Positions 34,274 through 44,007 of a DNA stretch of 57,696 nucleotides are shown here, in pieces. The translations under genes and the position numbers were made by a program. The stretch is from Antribacter soli (lineage in GTDB: Bacteria; Actinomycetota; Actinomycetes; Actinomycetales; Cellulomonadaceae), in NCBI RefSeq assembly GCF_021568775.1, contig NZ_JAKGSG010000062.1:1-57696 (forward strand), given 5' to 3'. A model generated the notes under the pieces. The model was not told the origin of the DNA. It searched no databases and saw only the letters and a program-made list of their open reading frames with translations. How positions within the stretch are numbered: position 1 is the stretch's first letter; each line of letters begins with the position of its first letter.

Positions 34274-35068
34274 GTGACCGAACAGCGCGACGCCCGAGTC
34301 AACGCCGACGACGTTCTCGAGGTCCTCGGGCTCGCCGCCTACACCGACCTGGGGGCGTTCTCCCTCGTCGCGAGCCAGGCGGCGGGCGCGCCGGGCCTGG
34401 CCGTACGCCAGCGCGTGGCCGGCCTCGCGGCCGGCGTGATCGTCCGGCAGACCGCGGCCCTCGCCCTCGCTGCCCGGCACGGCGCGGACGCCCAGGCCGC
34501 GATGGGCCCGTTCGACGGACTCCTCGACGACTTCGATGCGCGCACGGTCCCGATGAACTGGTGGGAGGCCGTCGTCAAGGCCTACGTGGGGCACGCGGTG
34601 GCGGGCGACCTGTGCCGCACCGCAGCCCACGGCCTGCCTCCGGAGGCCCGCGACGAGGTGCTCGCCGTCCTCGACGGCGCCGAGCTCGACGCGGGGCTCG
34701 CGGACCTGCTCGCCGACGCGGTGTCCGGCGACTCCGTTCTCGCGGCGCGGCTCGCGCTCTGGGGGCGCCGGGTCGTGGGAGAGGCGCTCGGCGTGGCCCA
34801 GCGCCTGCTCGCCACGCGACCGCAGCTCACGGCCCTCGTCGGGGCGGCTCGCACGCAGCTCACGGCGGTGCCCGACGCCGGAGCGGTGGCCTCCGCACGG
34901 GTGCTTGCCTCGGGCGCGGGCGGTTCGGGCGACGGGCAGGCGCCCGAGGGCGTGACGGCGCAGGCGGGCGGGCGTCCGACGTCGGGCGGCGACGCCCAGG
35001 CCTGGATGTTCTCCCGGCTCACCGCCGAGCACACCCGGCGGATGGACCGACTCGGCATGGCGGCCTGA
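34274..35068 (+). CDS. Ferritin-like fold protein, MiaE_2 group
   Basis: 264 aa, nearly all helical: ADDVLEVLGLAAYTDLGAFS at the start and helices through LALWGRRVVGEALGVAQRLL. It corresponds by sequence pattern and position to the actinobacterial MiaE_2 proteins (Rv3210c-like), named after tRNA-(ms2io6A) hydroxylase, though hydroxylase activity is not shown for this group. Residues about 205-240 are a Gly/Ala/Ser-rich linker before a final helix AWMFSRLTAEHTRRMDRLG. GTG start is leaderless. Divergent from the helicase, convergent with DUF3107. Confidence 0.85.
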   Translation: MTEQRDARVNADDVLEVLGLAAYTDLGAFSLVASQAAGAPGLAVRQRVAGLAAGVIVRQTAALALAARHGADAQAAMGPFDGLLDDFDARTVPMNWWEAVVKAYVGHAVAGDLCRTAAHGLPPEARDEVLAVLDGAELDAGLADLLADAVSGDSVLAARLALWGRRVVGEALGVAQRLLATRPQLTALVGAARTQLTAVPDAGAVASARVLASGAGGSGDGQAPEGVTAQAGGRPTSGGDAQAWMFSRLTAEHTRRMDRLGMAA

Positions 35069-35080
35069 GCCCCACGCGCC

Positions 35081-35124
35081 GACAGGCACCCCGGCCCGGC
35101 GGCGCCGGGACCGGGGTTGCTGTC
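35081..35124. terminator. Bidirectional hairpin terminator
   Basis: Imperfect stem of GACAG-CA-CCCCGG-CCGGC (35081-35100) with its complement (35103-35120), reaching into the DUF3107 stop codon. Serves both convergent genes. Confidence 0.6.
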
Positions 35125-35344
35125 AGAGGGAGCCGAAGCCGACCCGGCGCTGCTCCTCCGAGCCGATCTCGACGTAGCCGATGGTCGCGCTGGGCACGAT
35201 GAGACGGCGCCCGCGCGTGTCGGTGAGCTCGAGGGCGCTGCCTGCGATGGCCTTCTGCACGGCGGTCGCGACGGCGTCAGCGGTCAGGTCCGTCTCGATG
35301 ACCAGCTCGCGCGGCAGGTTCTGCACACCGATGGTGACTTCCAC
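35123..35344 (-). CDS. DUF3107 protein
   Basis: 73 aa: MEVTIGVQNLPRELVIETD, then ALELTDTRGRRLIVPSATIGYVEIG. Matches the small actinobacterial DUF3107 (TB9.4/Rv3208A-like) protein, of unknown function and carried at the same place in M. tuberculosis. GTG start with GAAGGAG about 6 nt upstream on the minus strand. The 220-bp divergent gap before the DUF3152 gene contains nothing recognisable. Confidence 0.9.
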   Translation of the reverse strand: MEVTIGVQNLPRELVIETDLTADAVATAVQKAIAGSALELTDTRGRRLIVPSATIGYVEIGSEEQRRVGFGSL

Positions 35345-35564
35345 GTTCTCTCCTTCGCCAGGGTGCCGGGGAGCCCCGGCGTCACGATCCTAGCCACGGG
35401 CCACGGCCCGGGCGGGCGGTTTCGCCATGGGCCGATTAGGGCGTGGCGGCAGGGGAGATCCGGACGGTGTGGCGGGCGGTGCGACGGCGTGGCGCAGGCC
35501 CACGCGAGTCTGGCGAAACCCGGCAAAGGGCGTGCTCGCGACGTTCGGGAAGGCCCATGGCACC

Positions 35565-36647
35565 ATGGTCGGCGTGGACACCCCTGCGACGTCACCGGAC
35601 GGCGCACCGGACCCGGACCCGGCAGCGCCTTCGAGGAGGGCACGGCGGGCTGGCCTGCGGATGGTCCGGCGTGCCGGTGCCCGCGTCGTGCGTGGCGCGG
35701 GGCGCCGGGCCCGACGTCGGCCGGTGGCTGCCGCGGTCTCCCTCTCCGCGTGCCTGGTGACCGGCCTGCTGGGCGGCGTGGTGGCGATGGCGTCGCAGGC
35801 GCCCGAGGCGTCACGGCTGGCCGTGACGGGCCTGGTCGACCGCCACCTCGGACCGCAGGCCGTGGACACGGTGCGCGAGGTCGTCGAGGCCGCGAGCGGC
35901 GCCGGACGCCAGACGCCGCCGGAACCTCTGAAAGAGGCCGAGCAGGCGTCCGACCGCGGGGCGGTGCTGGCGGCCGAGGCGCCCGAGCCCGGGCCGGTGC
36001 CGAGCGGGTCCGGCATCGAGCCGCCCGCGCGACGGGCCGTGCTCGCTCTGGAGAAGTCGCCGCCCCCGGCCCCGTCGCCGAGCCCGACCGCAGAGCCCGG
36101 CTCCGGCCTCCTCGGGCGCATGGTCGAGCCCGCGTTGTCCGGAGAGCTGGTGGTCGCTGCGGGGTCGGTGCCCGCGCCCGGCCAGGGCACCGTGCTGACC
36201 GTGCGCGTCGAGGTCGAGAAGGGACTCCCGGTCGACCTGGCGGTGTTCGCCGAGGCCGTGCTGACGACGCTGAACGACCCGCGCGGATGGTCCGGTGTCG
36301 ACGGCGTGACGTTCGCCCGGACCGACGGTGAGACGCCCGATGTCGGCGTCATCCTGTCCAGCCCGGCGACGACCGACGCCCTGTGCGCCCCGCTCGACAC
36401 GGCCGGCGAGCTCTCCTGCGGCACCACGAGCGCGGCGATCCTCAACTTCGACCGCTGGGTCAACGGCGCCGAGGCGTTCGGGCCGGACGCCGTCGCCTAC
36501 CGGCAGTACCTGGTGAACCACGAGGTCGGGCACGTGCTGGGGCACCACCACGACGAGTGCCCGGCCCCCGGCGCCCTGGCGCCGGTGATGGTGCAGCAGA
36601 CGCTCTCGACGCAGGGCTGCCTGCCGAACGGCTGGCCACGACCCTAG
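35565..36647 (+). CDS. DUF3152 zincin-like protein, membrane-anchored
   Basis: 360 aa. A basic cytoplasmic N-terminus (many Arg, residues 20-60) precedes one membrane helix (PVAAAVSLSACLVTGLLGGV, about 62-82), a Pro/Ala-rich linker and an external C-terminal domain with zinc-protease motif NHEVGHVLGHHHDECP near residue 322. Cys pairs suggest disulphides. Equivalent to Rv3207c in the conserved block. Substrate unknown. ATG 35565 is favoured; GTG 35574 and an upstream frame from 35427 are alternatives, and no ribosome site decides. Confidence 0.85.
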   Translation: MVGVDTPATSPDGAPDPDPAAPSRRARRAGLRMVRRAGARVVRGAGRRARRRPVAAAVSLSACLVTGLLGGVVAMASQAPEASRLAVTGLVDRHLGPQAVDTVREVVEAASGAGRQTPPEPLKEAEQASDRGAVLAAEAPEPGPVPSGSGIEPPARRAVLALEKSPPPAPSPSPTAEPGSGLLGRMVEPALSGELVVAAGSVPAPGQGTVLTVRVEVEKGLPVDLAVFAEAVLTTLNDPRGWSGVDGVTFARTDGETPDVGVILSSPATTDALCAPLDTAGELSCGTTSAAILNFDRWVNGAEAFGPDAVAYRQYLVNHEVGHVLGHHHDECPAPGALAPVMVQQTLSTQGCLPNGWPRP

Positions 36648-36715
36648 GACGATCCGGGCGTACCGGGCGGCGCGGCGCGCGTCGGCCGGCGGTGTCGGTG
36701 GCTCGTGCTTCCATC

Positions 36716-36721
36716 TACGAC
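36716..36721 (+). promoter_or_regulatory. -10 box of leaderless adnA
   Basis: TACGAC, then 6 nt, then GTG 36728; used to choose this start. Confidence 0.4.
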
Positions 36722-36727
36722 GTGACC

Positions 36728-39700
36728 GTGACCGTCGAACGCAGCCTGCGACTGGTGCCGCCCGGGGCCGACCCGGACGGCACCGTCGCCGTCATCCCCG
36801 ACGAGACGCAGGAGGCCGCCGTCGCGGCGGCCCTCGCGCACCCGGTCACGCTCGTCGTGGGCGCCCCCGGCACGGGCAAGACGACGGTCGCGACGGCGGT
36901 CGCCGTGCGCGCGCTGACCACCGGCGGGCTCGATCCGTCGCGCGTGCTCGTGCTGGCCGCCACGCGCCGTTCCGCCGCCCGCCTGCGCGACCAGGTGGCG
37001 GCCCAGGCCGGCCGCACGGTCGGCAACCCGATGGTTCGTACGGGGCCGTCCGCCGCGTTCGCGGTGCTCCGCACGCGGGCCGCCCTCCAGGGCGACCCGC
37101 CGCCCACGCTCGTCTCGGGCCCCGAGCAGGACCTCGTGCTGGCGGAGCTCCTCGCCGGGCACGCCGCGGGGGAGGGGGCGCCGCTCGTCCTGCCCCCCGG
37201 CCTGCCCGAGGAGGCGCTCGGCCTGCGGGGGCTGCGCCAGGAGCTGCGCGACCTGCTCATGCGGGCCGCGGAGCGCGGCCTCGAGCCGGTGGACCTGCAC
37301 GAGCTGGGGGTGCGGCACGACCGTCCCGAGTGGGTGCTGGCAGCCCAGCTCTACGAGGAGTACCTGGACGTCACCGCCTTGCGGCTGGGCACGCCGGACT
37401 CCGGCGCGAGGTACGACCCCGCCGTGGTGGTGGACGAGGCGGCCCACGCCCTGCAGTCGTGGGAGGAGGACCTCCCGGGCGTCCCGCGGCCGACGTGGGA
37501 CCTCGTGGTCGTCGACGACTACCAGGAGGCGACGGCGGCGACGGCTCGCCTCCTGCACGTCCTGCACGACGACGGTGCGCGCCTCGTCCTGCTCGCCGAC
37601 CCCGACTCCGCGGTGCAGGGATTCCGCGGCGCCGCCCCCGTGCTCGTCGGCCGGGCCGGCGCCCCCTCCCGCCCGGGTGGTACCCGCGACGGGCTCGGCA
37701 CCGGCCACCTCGGCACGTTCGGCGCCTACACCACGGTGCTCGGCACGGCGTGGCGGCAGGGTGCGGAGCTGCGGGCCGTGACGCAGGCCACGACCGCGAG
37801 AATCCCGGTCCTCGCGAGCGTGCTGCACCGGCGGGCGCAGGCGCGGAGCGAGACGGCGGCCGAGTCCGGCGCGGAAGAGGCGGGCGCCGGGGCCGACGTG
37901 GTCCCGGCCGTGCAGGTGGCGGTCCTCGCAGGCGCGGCGCAGGAGGCGGCGTGGGTCGCCCGAGAGCTTCGTGCCGAGCATCTGCTGCACGGGACGCCGT
38001 GGGAGCGGATGGCCGTGATCGCACGCAGCGGCAGCCGGCTCGCGGCGCTCCGGCGTGAGCTCGTGGCGGCGTCGGTGCCGGTCGCTCTGCTCGGCTCCGA
38101 CCTGCCGCTGCGCGACGAGCCGGCCGTGGCGCCCCTCCTCGCCGCCGTGCGGTCGTGCGCCGGTGCGCCGCGCGGCAGCCTCGAGGCCCTCCTCGCCGGG
38201 GAGCTCGGCGACGCCGAGCCGTTCCTCGACCCGGACACCGCCGCCCTCCTGCTCACGTCGCCGGTCGGCGGTCTCGACGCCGTGGCGCTCAGGCGGTTGC
38301 GCCGGGCGCTGCGGGCCGAGGAGCTCACGGGCGGCGGCGGCCGCACGTCGGACGCCTTGCTCGTCGAGGTGCTGGGCGACCCGGCGCGCGCCGCCACGCT
38401 GCCGCCGCTCGTGCGGCGCGGCCCGGTGGCGGTGGCGCGCGTCCTGGCGGCCGGGCGCGAGGCCGCGGCCGAGCCGGGGGCCACGGCGCAGACCGTCCTG
38501 TGGGCCGTGTGGGCGGCGACCGGGCTGGCGGACCGGTGGCGGAACGCGGCGCTCGCGGGCGGGCCGGCAGGCCTGCGCGCCGACCGCGACCTCGATGCCG
38601 TGCTCGCCCTGTTCCGGGCGGCCGAGACGTTCGTGGACCGCATGCCTGGCGCGCCGGTCGGTGCGTTCGTCGACTACCTCGCGTCGCAGGACCTGCCGGC
38701 CGACTCGCTGGCCGCCTCGGCCTCGGGAACGGCTGCGGTGGAGGCGCTCACCCCGGCGGGCGCGGCGGGCCGGGAGTGGGACGTCGTCGTCGTGGCGGGC
38801 GTCCAGGACGGCGTGTGGCCGGACCTGCGCCTGCGCGACTCGCTGCTCGGCTCCCAGGCGCTCGTCGAGCTGCTCGCGGGGCGGTCGGCGGACGGCCGGG
38901 CGGTCGGCTCCGAGGCTCGTCGCCAGGTGCTGGCGGACGAGCTGCGAGCGTTCGCCGTGGCGACGTCGCGGGCGCGCCGCCGGCTGCTGGTGACCGCGGT
39001 CGAGGACATGGAGGATGCTCCGAGCGTGTTCTGCGACCTCGTGTCGCCGCGCGGGGACGACGGCGAGGGGCCCGATCCGCGCCGGGTGCCCGTCGGGCCA
39101 CCGCTGGACCTGCGCGGCATCGTCGCGTCGGCCCGGGCAGAGCTCGTCGCCGCGGTGACGCGGGGGGCGGGCGAGGACTCCCCGGCCGGAGGCAGCCTCC
39201 TCGACGCGGTCGCGCCCGAGAGCGCGGCCGCCGCCGTGCTGCTCGCCGACCTCGTGGCCGCGGGCGTGCGGGAGGCGGACCCCCGGACCTGGTACGGCGT
39301 CGCCGGCGTGTCGAGCGGCACCCCGCTGTGGGGACCGCAGGACGTGGTGACCGTGTCCCCGTCGAAGGTCGAGACGGTGACGACGTGCGCCCTGCGCTGG
39401 GCGTTCGAGTCCGCGGGTGGCACCGCCCCCGACGCGACGCACCAGACGCTCGGCACGCTGCTGCACTCGATCGCGCAGAACCTGCCGAAGGGCTCGCTGA
39501 CCGAGCTGCGGACCGAGCTGGACCGTCGCTGGCCGGAGCTGGCGCTGCCAGAGGGCTGGCCGTCGCGCCAGCTCCGCAGGCGGGCGGAGCGCATGGTCGA
39601 GCGACTCGCGGACTACCTCGCCGGGGCAGGGGAGCCGCTGCTCGTCGAGGCCGACTTCGACCTGCCGGTGGGTCGCGCCCGCCTGCGCGGCCAGGTCGAC

Positions 39701-40096
39701 CGGGTCGAGGAGGCGGGCGACAGCGCCGTGCGTGTCGCCGACCTCAAGACGGGCCGGTCGGCGGCCAGCAAGGAGAAGGCCGCCGGGAACCCGCAGCTCG
39801 GGGCGTACCAGCTCGCGGTCGAGGAGGGGGCGCTCGACCTGCCCGAGGGAACGGTGAGCAAGGGCGCGAGCCTGGTCTACGTCGGGACGGACACCAAGGG
39901 GGCGAGCGTGCGTGACCAGCCCCCGCTCGCCCCGGACCCGGACGGCGCGAGCTGGGCCCGCGACACGGTGGAAGGCGCCGCAGACACGATGGCGGCGGCG
40001 TCGTTCACCGCGCGCGCGAACGAGCTGTGTGACTCGTGCGGCGTGCGGCGGTCGTGCCCGCTCCAGCCCGAGGGCCGGAAGGTGGTCGAGGGATGA
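36728..40096 (+). CDS. adnA: AdnA subunit of the AdnAB helicase-nuclease
   Basis: Resects double-strand breaks with AdnB during recombination in actinobacteria. 1122 aa. UvrD-like motor: VVGAPGTGKTTVAT (Walker A, about residue 45) and LVVVDDYQEATAATARLL, where the usual DExQ appears as DDYQE. C-terminal PD-(D/E)XK nuclease: VSPSKVETVTTCALRW, LLHSIAQNLPKG, RLRGQVDRVEEAGD and VADLKTGRSAA; the Cys in TTCALRW and three in CDSCGVRRSC fit an Fe-S staple as in AddB. Start GTG 36728 rests on the -10 box; GTGs at 36692, 36698 and 36722 are in frame. Overlaps adnB by 4 bp. Confidence 0.93.
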   Translation: MTVERSLRLVPPGADPDGTVAVIPDETQEAAVAAALAHPVTLVVGAPGTGKTTVATAVAVRALTTGGLDPSRVLVLAATRRSAARLRDQVAAQAGRTVGNPMVRTGPSAAFAVLRTRAALQGDPPPTLVSGPEQDLVLAELLAGHAAGEGAPLVLPPGLPEEALGLRGLRQELRDLLMRAAERGLEPVDLHELGVRHDRPEWVLAAQLYEEYLDVTALRLGTPDSGARYDPAVVVDEAAHALQSWEEDLPGVPRPTWDLVVVDDYQEATAATARLLHVLHDDGARLVLLADPDSAVQGFRGAAPVLVGRAGAPSRPGGTRDGLGTGHLGTFGAYTTVLGTAWRQGAELRAVTQATTARIPVLASVLHRRAQARSETAAESGAEEAGAGADVVPAVQVAVLAGAAQEAAWVARELRAEHLLHGTPWERMAVIARSGSRLAALRRELVAASVPVALLGSDLPLRDEPAVAPLLAAVRSCAGAPRGSLEALLAGELGDAEPFLDPDTAALLLTSPVGGLDAVALRRLRRALRAEELTGGGGRTSDALLVEVLGDPARAATLPPLVRRGPVAVARVLAAGREAAAEPGATAQTVLWAVWAATGLADRWRNAALAGGPAGLRADRDLDAVLALFRAAETFVDRMPGAPVGAFVDYLASQDLPADSLAASASGTAAVEALTPAGAAGREWDVVVVAGVQDGVWPDLRLRDSLLGSQALVELLAGRSADGRAVGSEARRQVLADELRAFAVATSRARRRLLVTAVEDMEDAPSVFCDLVSPRGDDGEGPDPRRVPVGPPLDLRGIVASARAELVAAVTRGAGEDSPAGGSLLDAVAPESAAAAVLLADLVAAGVREADPRTWYGVAGVSSGTPLWGPQDVVTVSPSKVETVTTCALRWAFESAGGTAPDATHQTLGTLLHSIAQNLPKGSLTELRTELDRRWPELALPEGWPSRQLRRRAERMVERLADYLAGAGEPLLVEADFDLPVGRARLRGQVDRVEEAGDSAVRVADLKTGRSAASKEKAAGNPQLGAYQLAVEEGALDLPEGTVSKGASLVYVGTDTKGASVRDQPPLAPDPDGASWARDTVEGAADTMAAASFTARANELCDSCGVRRSCPLQPEGRKVVEG

Positions 40097-43000
40097 CGGG
40101 GCAGGGCGGCGCAGGCCTCTTCGACGACGGTTCTCTCGGCGATGGCTTCCTCGACGACGGCTTCCTCGACGGGGACGCGAGCGGCGGCCCCGGCGCCGTC
40201 GGCGGCCGGCGGGAGGCCGAGGCGCTGCTCGAGACCCAGCGTCGCGCGCTGGGCGACATCGAGCCGGGCGTCGAGGTGCCGGGCGGCGGGCTGTCGGACG
40301 GCGGGGTGCCGGGCGGAGCCGCGCGGGTCGAGCGACGGCTGTCGGCGCGCGACATCGCCCGGCTGCTCGGTCGACCGGAGCCCACCGACGAGCAGGTCGA
40401 GGTGATCGAGGCAACGCTGGAGCCGGCGTTGGTCATCGCCGGCGCCGGGTCGGGCAAGACGGAGACGATGGCCGCACGTGTCGTCTGGCTCATCGCGAAC
40501 CGGCTCGTGCAACCGGAGCAGGTGCTGGGCCTGACGTTCACTCGCAAGGCGGCGGGCGAGCTCACCGCACGCGTCCAGACACGGCTGGCGCAGCTCGGGC
40601 GGGTCCTGGGCGAGTCGTCGGGCGAGGCGCTCGCAGGGCTCGACCTCGACCGTCCGACGGTGGCCACGTACAACGCGTACGCGGCGTCCCTCGTGGCGGA
40701 CCACGGGCTGCGGCTCGGCGTCGAGCCGGGCGCGCGCCTGCTGGGCGAGGCCGAGCAGTGGCAGCTCGCGTCGCAGGTGGTGGAGTCGTGGGCCGACGAC
40801 CTGGGGACGGACCGGGCGGTGAGCAGCGTCGTCGGCGCGGTCGTGGCCCTGTCGGGCGCGCTCGGCGAGCACCTGTTGGACCCCGCCCAGGCGCGCGACC
40901 GCCTCACGGAGATGGCCGAGGACCTGGAGGCGCTGCCACTGGGACCGCGGCAGAAGAAGCGCACGCAGGAGGTGGACAAGCTCATCGGCGCGGTCGCGGA
41001 GCGTGCGCGGCTCGTCGACCTGGTGGTCGAGTACCGGCGGCGCAAGCGCATCGCCGAGGCACTCGACTTCGGCGACCAGATCGCGTTCGCAGCCGATCTC
41101 GCGCGGACGGTGCCCGAGGTGGGCGCTGCGGAGCGCGCCCGGTTCGCCGTGGTGCTGCTCGACGAGTACCAGGACACCTCCTACGCGCAGGTGGAGCTGC
41201 TGGCGGGCCTGTTCGGCGACGGGCACCCTGTCACCGCGGTGGGTGACCCGCACCAGTCGATCTACGGCTGGCGCGGGGCGTCGGCGTCCGGCCTGGCGCG
41301 GTTCCCCGAGAGGTTCCGGCGCGATGACGGCATCCGGGCCGCGGTGCACTACCTGTCGACGTCGTGGCGCAACGACGCGACAGTGCTCGCGGCCGCGAAC
41401 GTCGTGTCCGGGCCCCTGCGGGCGGGCGGCACGGGCGTGCACGTGCCGCCGCTCGACCTGCGTCCCGGCGCCGGTGCGGGCGTGGTCACCGCGCACGTGG
41501 CTGCAACGAGCGAGGAGGAGGCCGAGGCGGTCGCCGAGTGGGTCGCGGAGCGGTGGCGACCCGGCGCCGACCCGCAGGGCAGGGTCACCGCCGCGGTCCT
41601 GTGCCGCGCCCGCTCGCAGTTCGCCGCCGTCGAGGTGGCGCTGCGGCGGCGCGGCCTGCCGGTCGAGGTGGTCGGCCTGGGCGGCCTGCTGTCGACGCCG
41701 GAGGTCGTGGACGTCGTCGCGCTCCTCGAGGCGGCGCACGACCCGTCGCGCGGCGACTCGCTGCTGCGCCTGCTCACCGGCCCCCGGGTCAACCTCGGGG
41801 CGGCCGACCTGCATGCGCTCGGCTCGTGGGCCGCGGACGTCGCACGCCTCGACGACCCCCGCCGGGCCGCCGCCGAACGCGCCCGGGCCAGGGCCGCGGC
41901 GGCGGGAACCACCGGGGCCTCGGGGACCACCGGCGACGCGGGCGTGACCGACGTGCCGGACGTCGTCGAGGGCGACGTGGTGGACCACCGCTCGATCGTG
42001 GACGCGCTCGACGAGCTCCCGGAGCCGGGTCGGCCCGCTCGCGACGGCCGCGTCCTCACGGCCGACGGGCACCGGCGCCTGACCGCCCTGGCGGAGGTCC
42101 TGCGCGAGATGCGCGGCCTGACGTACCTGTCGCTTCCCGAGCTGGTGGTGCAGGCCGAGCGGGCGCTCGGGCTGGACGTGGAGGCGGCGACGGCCGTCGC
42201 GCTGACCGGTGCCGGCGTCGCCGGCGCGGTGAGCGAGCGCGGACGGGAGCACCTGGACGGCTTCCGCGACGTCGCCGCGTCGTTCGCTCAGTCTGCGGAC
42301 GTGGCGACGCTCGGCGCGTTCCTGGGCTGGCTGGGGGTCGCGGGCGCGCGCGAGCGCGGCCTCGACATGCCGGTCCGCGAGCCCGACCCGGACGCGGTGC
42401 AGGTGATCACCGCACACGCGTCGAAGGGCCTGGAGTGGGACGTGGTGGCCGTGCCGGGCCTGGTGGACGGCGTGTTCCCCACGTGGGACAAGGGTGCCCG
42501 GTCGGGCGAGAGCTCGAGCGGCTGGCTGAGCGACCCCGGCGAGCTGCCGTACCACCTGCGCGGCGACGCGGCCGACCTGCCGCAGCTGCGGCACGACCTG
42601 GCGTCGGACACGAAGGACCTCGTCGCCCGCCGCGACGAGTTCAAGGCCGAGTGCGCCGAGCACCGGCTCGCGGAGGAGCGGCGGCTCGCGTACGTGGCGT
42701 TCACCCGGGCCCGCCGTGAGCTGCGCCTGACGGGTGCGTGGTGGGGCACGTCGAGCCGGCCGCGCACGCCGTCGCCGTTCCTCGTGGAGCTGGTCGAGGC
42801 CGGCCTGGTCGCCGCCGACTCCTGGGCCGCGATGCCCGAGCCCGACGCGGAGAACCCGCGCGACGCCGAGGAGACCACGGCCGTCTGGCCGTCCGGAGAC
42901 CCGGACGGCGCCCGGAGCGCGACGACGGCGCCGGCCGCGCGCGACGTGCTGCAGGCGACGGCCGGGCTCGTCGAGGCGGCCGCCGAGGCCCGGGAGAGCG

Positions 43001-43767
43001 TCCTGTCGGACCTCGACGGCGCCCTGGGGGCGCTCACCGCGCCCGCCGGGATGCTGCGCGACCGGGCCGGGCACGACCTGGTCGAGCTCGCCCGCATGCT
43101 GCTCGCCGAGCGCGACACGCGCGCCGACCGGGAGGTGCTGTTCCCGGCGCACGTGTCGGCGTCGGGCCTGGTCCGGCTCGCCGCGGACCGCGACGCGTTC
43201 GCGCTGCAACTGCGTCGCCCCGTGCCGAACCAGCCCACGGTGCACGCCCGCCGCGGCACCCAGCTCCACGCGTGGGTGGAGCAGCACTTCACTCACGCGT
43301 CGCTGCTGGACGTCGACGACCTGCCGAGCGCCGAGGACGACGACCTCCCGGCCGATGCCGACCTCGACAAGCTGCGCGAGACCTTCCTGCGGTCCGAGTG
43401 GGCGGCGCGCACCCCGGTCGCCGTGGAGGCGGACGTCGAGACACCTGTCGGCGGCGTCATGCTGCGCTGCCGCATGGACGCCGTCTTCGACGACCCGGAG
43501 CGCGGGCCGGGCGCCGTCGTCGTCGTCGACTGGAAGACGGGCCGCGAGCCCCTGGACGCCGCTGCCCGGGCGGCGCGCGAGGTCCAGCTCGCGGTCTACC
43601 GGCTCGCGTGGGCCAGGTGGAAGGAGATGCCCGTGGAGCAGGTCAGCGCAGCGTTCTACTACCTCGGGTCGGACACGACGGTGCGGCCGGAGCGGCTCCT
43701 GACGGAGCAGGAGCTGGAGTCGCTCATCGCCGGGCGGGACGTCGTGCGCCCGTCCGCGTCGGCCTGA
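40093..43767 (+). CDS. adnB: AdnB subunit of the AdnAB helicase-nuclease
   Basis: Lead motor and second nuclease of AdnAB. 1224 aa. An acidic, Gly-rich N-terminal 95 residues (FDDGSLGDGFLDDGFLDGD) precede the helicase: VIAGAGSGKTETMAARVV near residue 113, TFTRKAAGEL, LLDEYQDTSYAQ (canonical DEYQD), GDPHQSIYGWRGA, ITAHASKGLEWDVV and AYVAFTRARREL. The C-terminal nuclease has RRGTQLHAWVEQHF, LRCRMDAVFDD and VVVVDWKTGREP with the catalytic Asp and Lys. ATGA overlap with adnA means equal output of both subunits. Ends just before a tandem repeat. Confidence 0.95.
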   Translation: MTGQGGAGLFDDGSLGDGFLDDGFLDGDASGGPGAVGGRREAEALLETQRRALGDIEPGVEVPGGGLSDGGVPGGAARVERRLSARDIARLLGRPEPTDEQVEVIEATLEPALVIAGAGSGKTETMAARVVWLIANRLVQPEQVLGLTFTRKAAGELTARVQTRLAQLGRVLGESSGEALAGLDLDRPTVATYNAYAASLVADHGLRLGVEPGARLLGEAEQWQLASQVVESWADDLGTDRAVSSVVGAVVALSGALGEHLLDPAQARDRLTEMAEDLEALPLGPRQKKRTQEVDKLIGAVAERARLVDLVVEYRRRKRIAEALDFGDQIAFAADLARTVPEVGAAERARFAVVLLDEYQDTSYAQVELLAGLFGDGHPVTAVGDPHQSIYGWRGASASGLARFPERFRRDDGIRAAVHYLSTSWRNDATVLAAANVVSGPLRAGGTGVHVPPLDLRPGAGAGVVTAHVAATSEEEAEAVAEWVAERWRPGADPQGRVTAAVLCRARSQFAAVEVALRRRGLPVEVVGLGGLLSTPEVVDVVALLEAAHDPSRGDSLLRLLTGPRVNLGAADLHALGSWAADVARLDDPRRAAAERARARAAAAGTTGASGTTGDAGVTDVPDVVEGDVVDHRSIVDALDELPEPGRPARDGRVLTADGHRRLTALAEVLREMRGLTYLSLPELVVQAERALGLDVEAATAVALTGAGVAGAVSERGREHLDGFRDVAASFAQSADVATLGAFLGWLGVAGARERGLDMPVREPDPDAVQVITAHASKGLEWDVVAVPGLVDGVFPTWDKGARSGESSSGWLSDPGELPYHLRGDAADLPQLRHDLASDTKDLVARRDEFKAECAEHRLAEERRLAYVAFTRARRELRLTGAWWGTSSRPRTPSPFLVELVEAGLVAADSWAAMPEPDAENPRDAEETTAVWPSGDPDGARSATTAPAARDVLQATAGLVEAAAEARESVLSDLDGALGALTAPAGMLRDRAGHDLVELARMLLAERDTRADREVLFPAHVSASGLVRLAADRDAFALQLRRPVPNQPTVHARRGTQLHAWVEQHFTHASLLDVDDLPSAEDDDLPADADLDKLRETFLRSEWAARTPVAVEADVETPVGGVMLRCRMDAVFDDPERGPGAVVVVDWKTGREPLDAAARAAREVQLAVYRLAWARWKEMPVEQVSAAFYYLGSDTTVRPERLLTEQELESLIAGRDVVRPSASA

Positions 43768-43783
43768 CGGGCGTTGGGTGGCC

Positions 43784-44007
43784 GCGCTGCGGACCCACCC
43801 TGTGCTGCACCTCCGGCTCAGCCGGTGCCGTTTGACGGCTGAGCCTGCGGTTCCGCTGCGGGCGGGATCCTTGCTGCGCTGCGGACCCACCCTGTGCTGC
43901 ACCTCCGGCTCAGCCGGTGCCGTTTGACGGCTGAGCCTGCGGTTCCGCTGCGGGCGGGATCCTTGCTGCGCTGCGGACCCAACCTGCGCTGCATCTCCGG
44001 CTCAGCC
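43784..44007. repeat. 92-bp tandem repeat, two full copies plus a partial third
   Basis: Copies at 43784-43875 and 43876-43967 are identical; a third, 43968 to about 44007, has a few differences and covers the stop codon of the APH-like gene. Each full unit carries a hairpin GGCTCAGCC...GGCTGAGCC. It lies between convergent adnB and the kinase gene, so it acts as a duplicated terminator or is a recent slippage product. Confidence 0.9.

Noticed and set aside
36644-43902. Very long antisense open frames (over 1200 codons each) opposite adnA and adnB
   Set aside because: They arise from GC bias in codon positions of the real genes; they lack starts with ribosome sites or domain motifs, while the plus-strand proteins show complete helicase and nuclease motifs.
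43784-44007. Repeat considered as a CRISPR array
   Set aside because: Units are directly adjacent 92-bp copies without unique spacers, and no cas genes are present.
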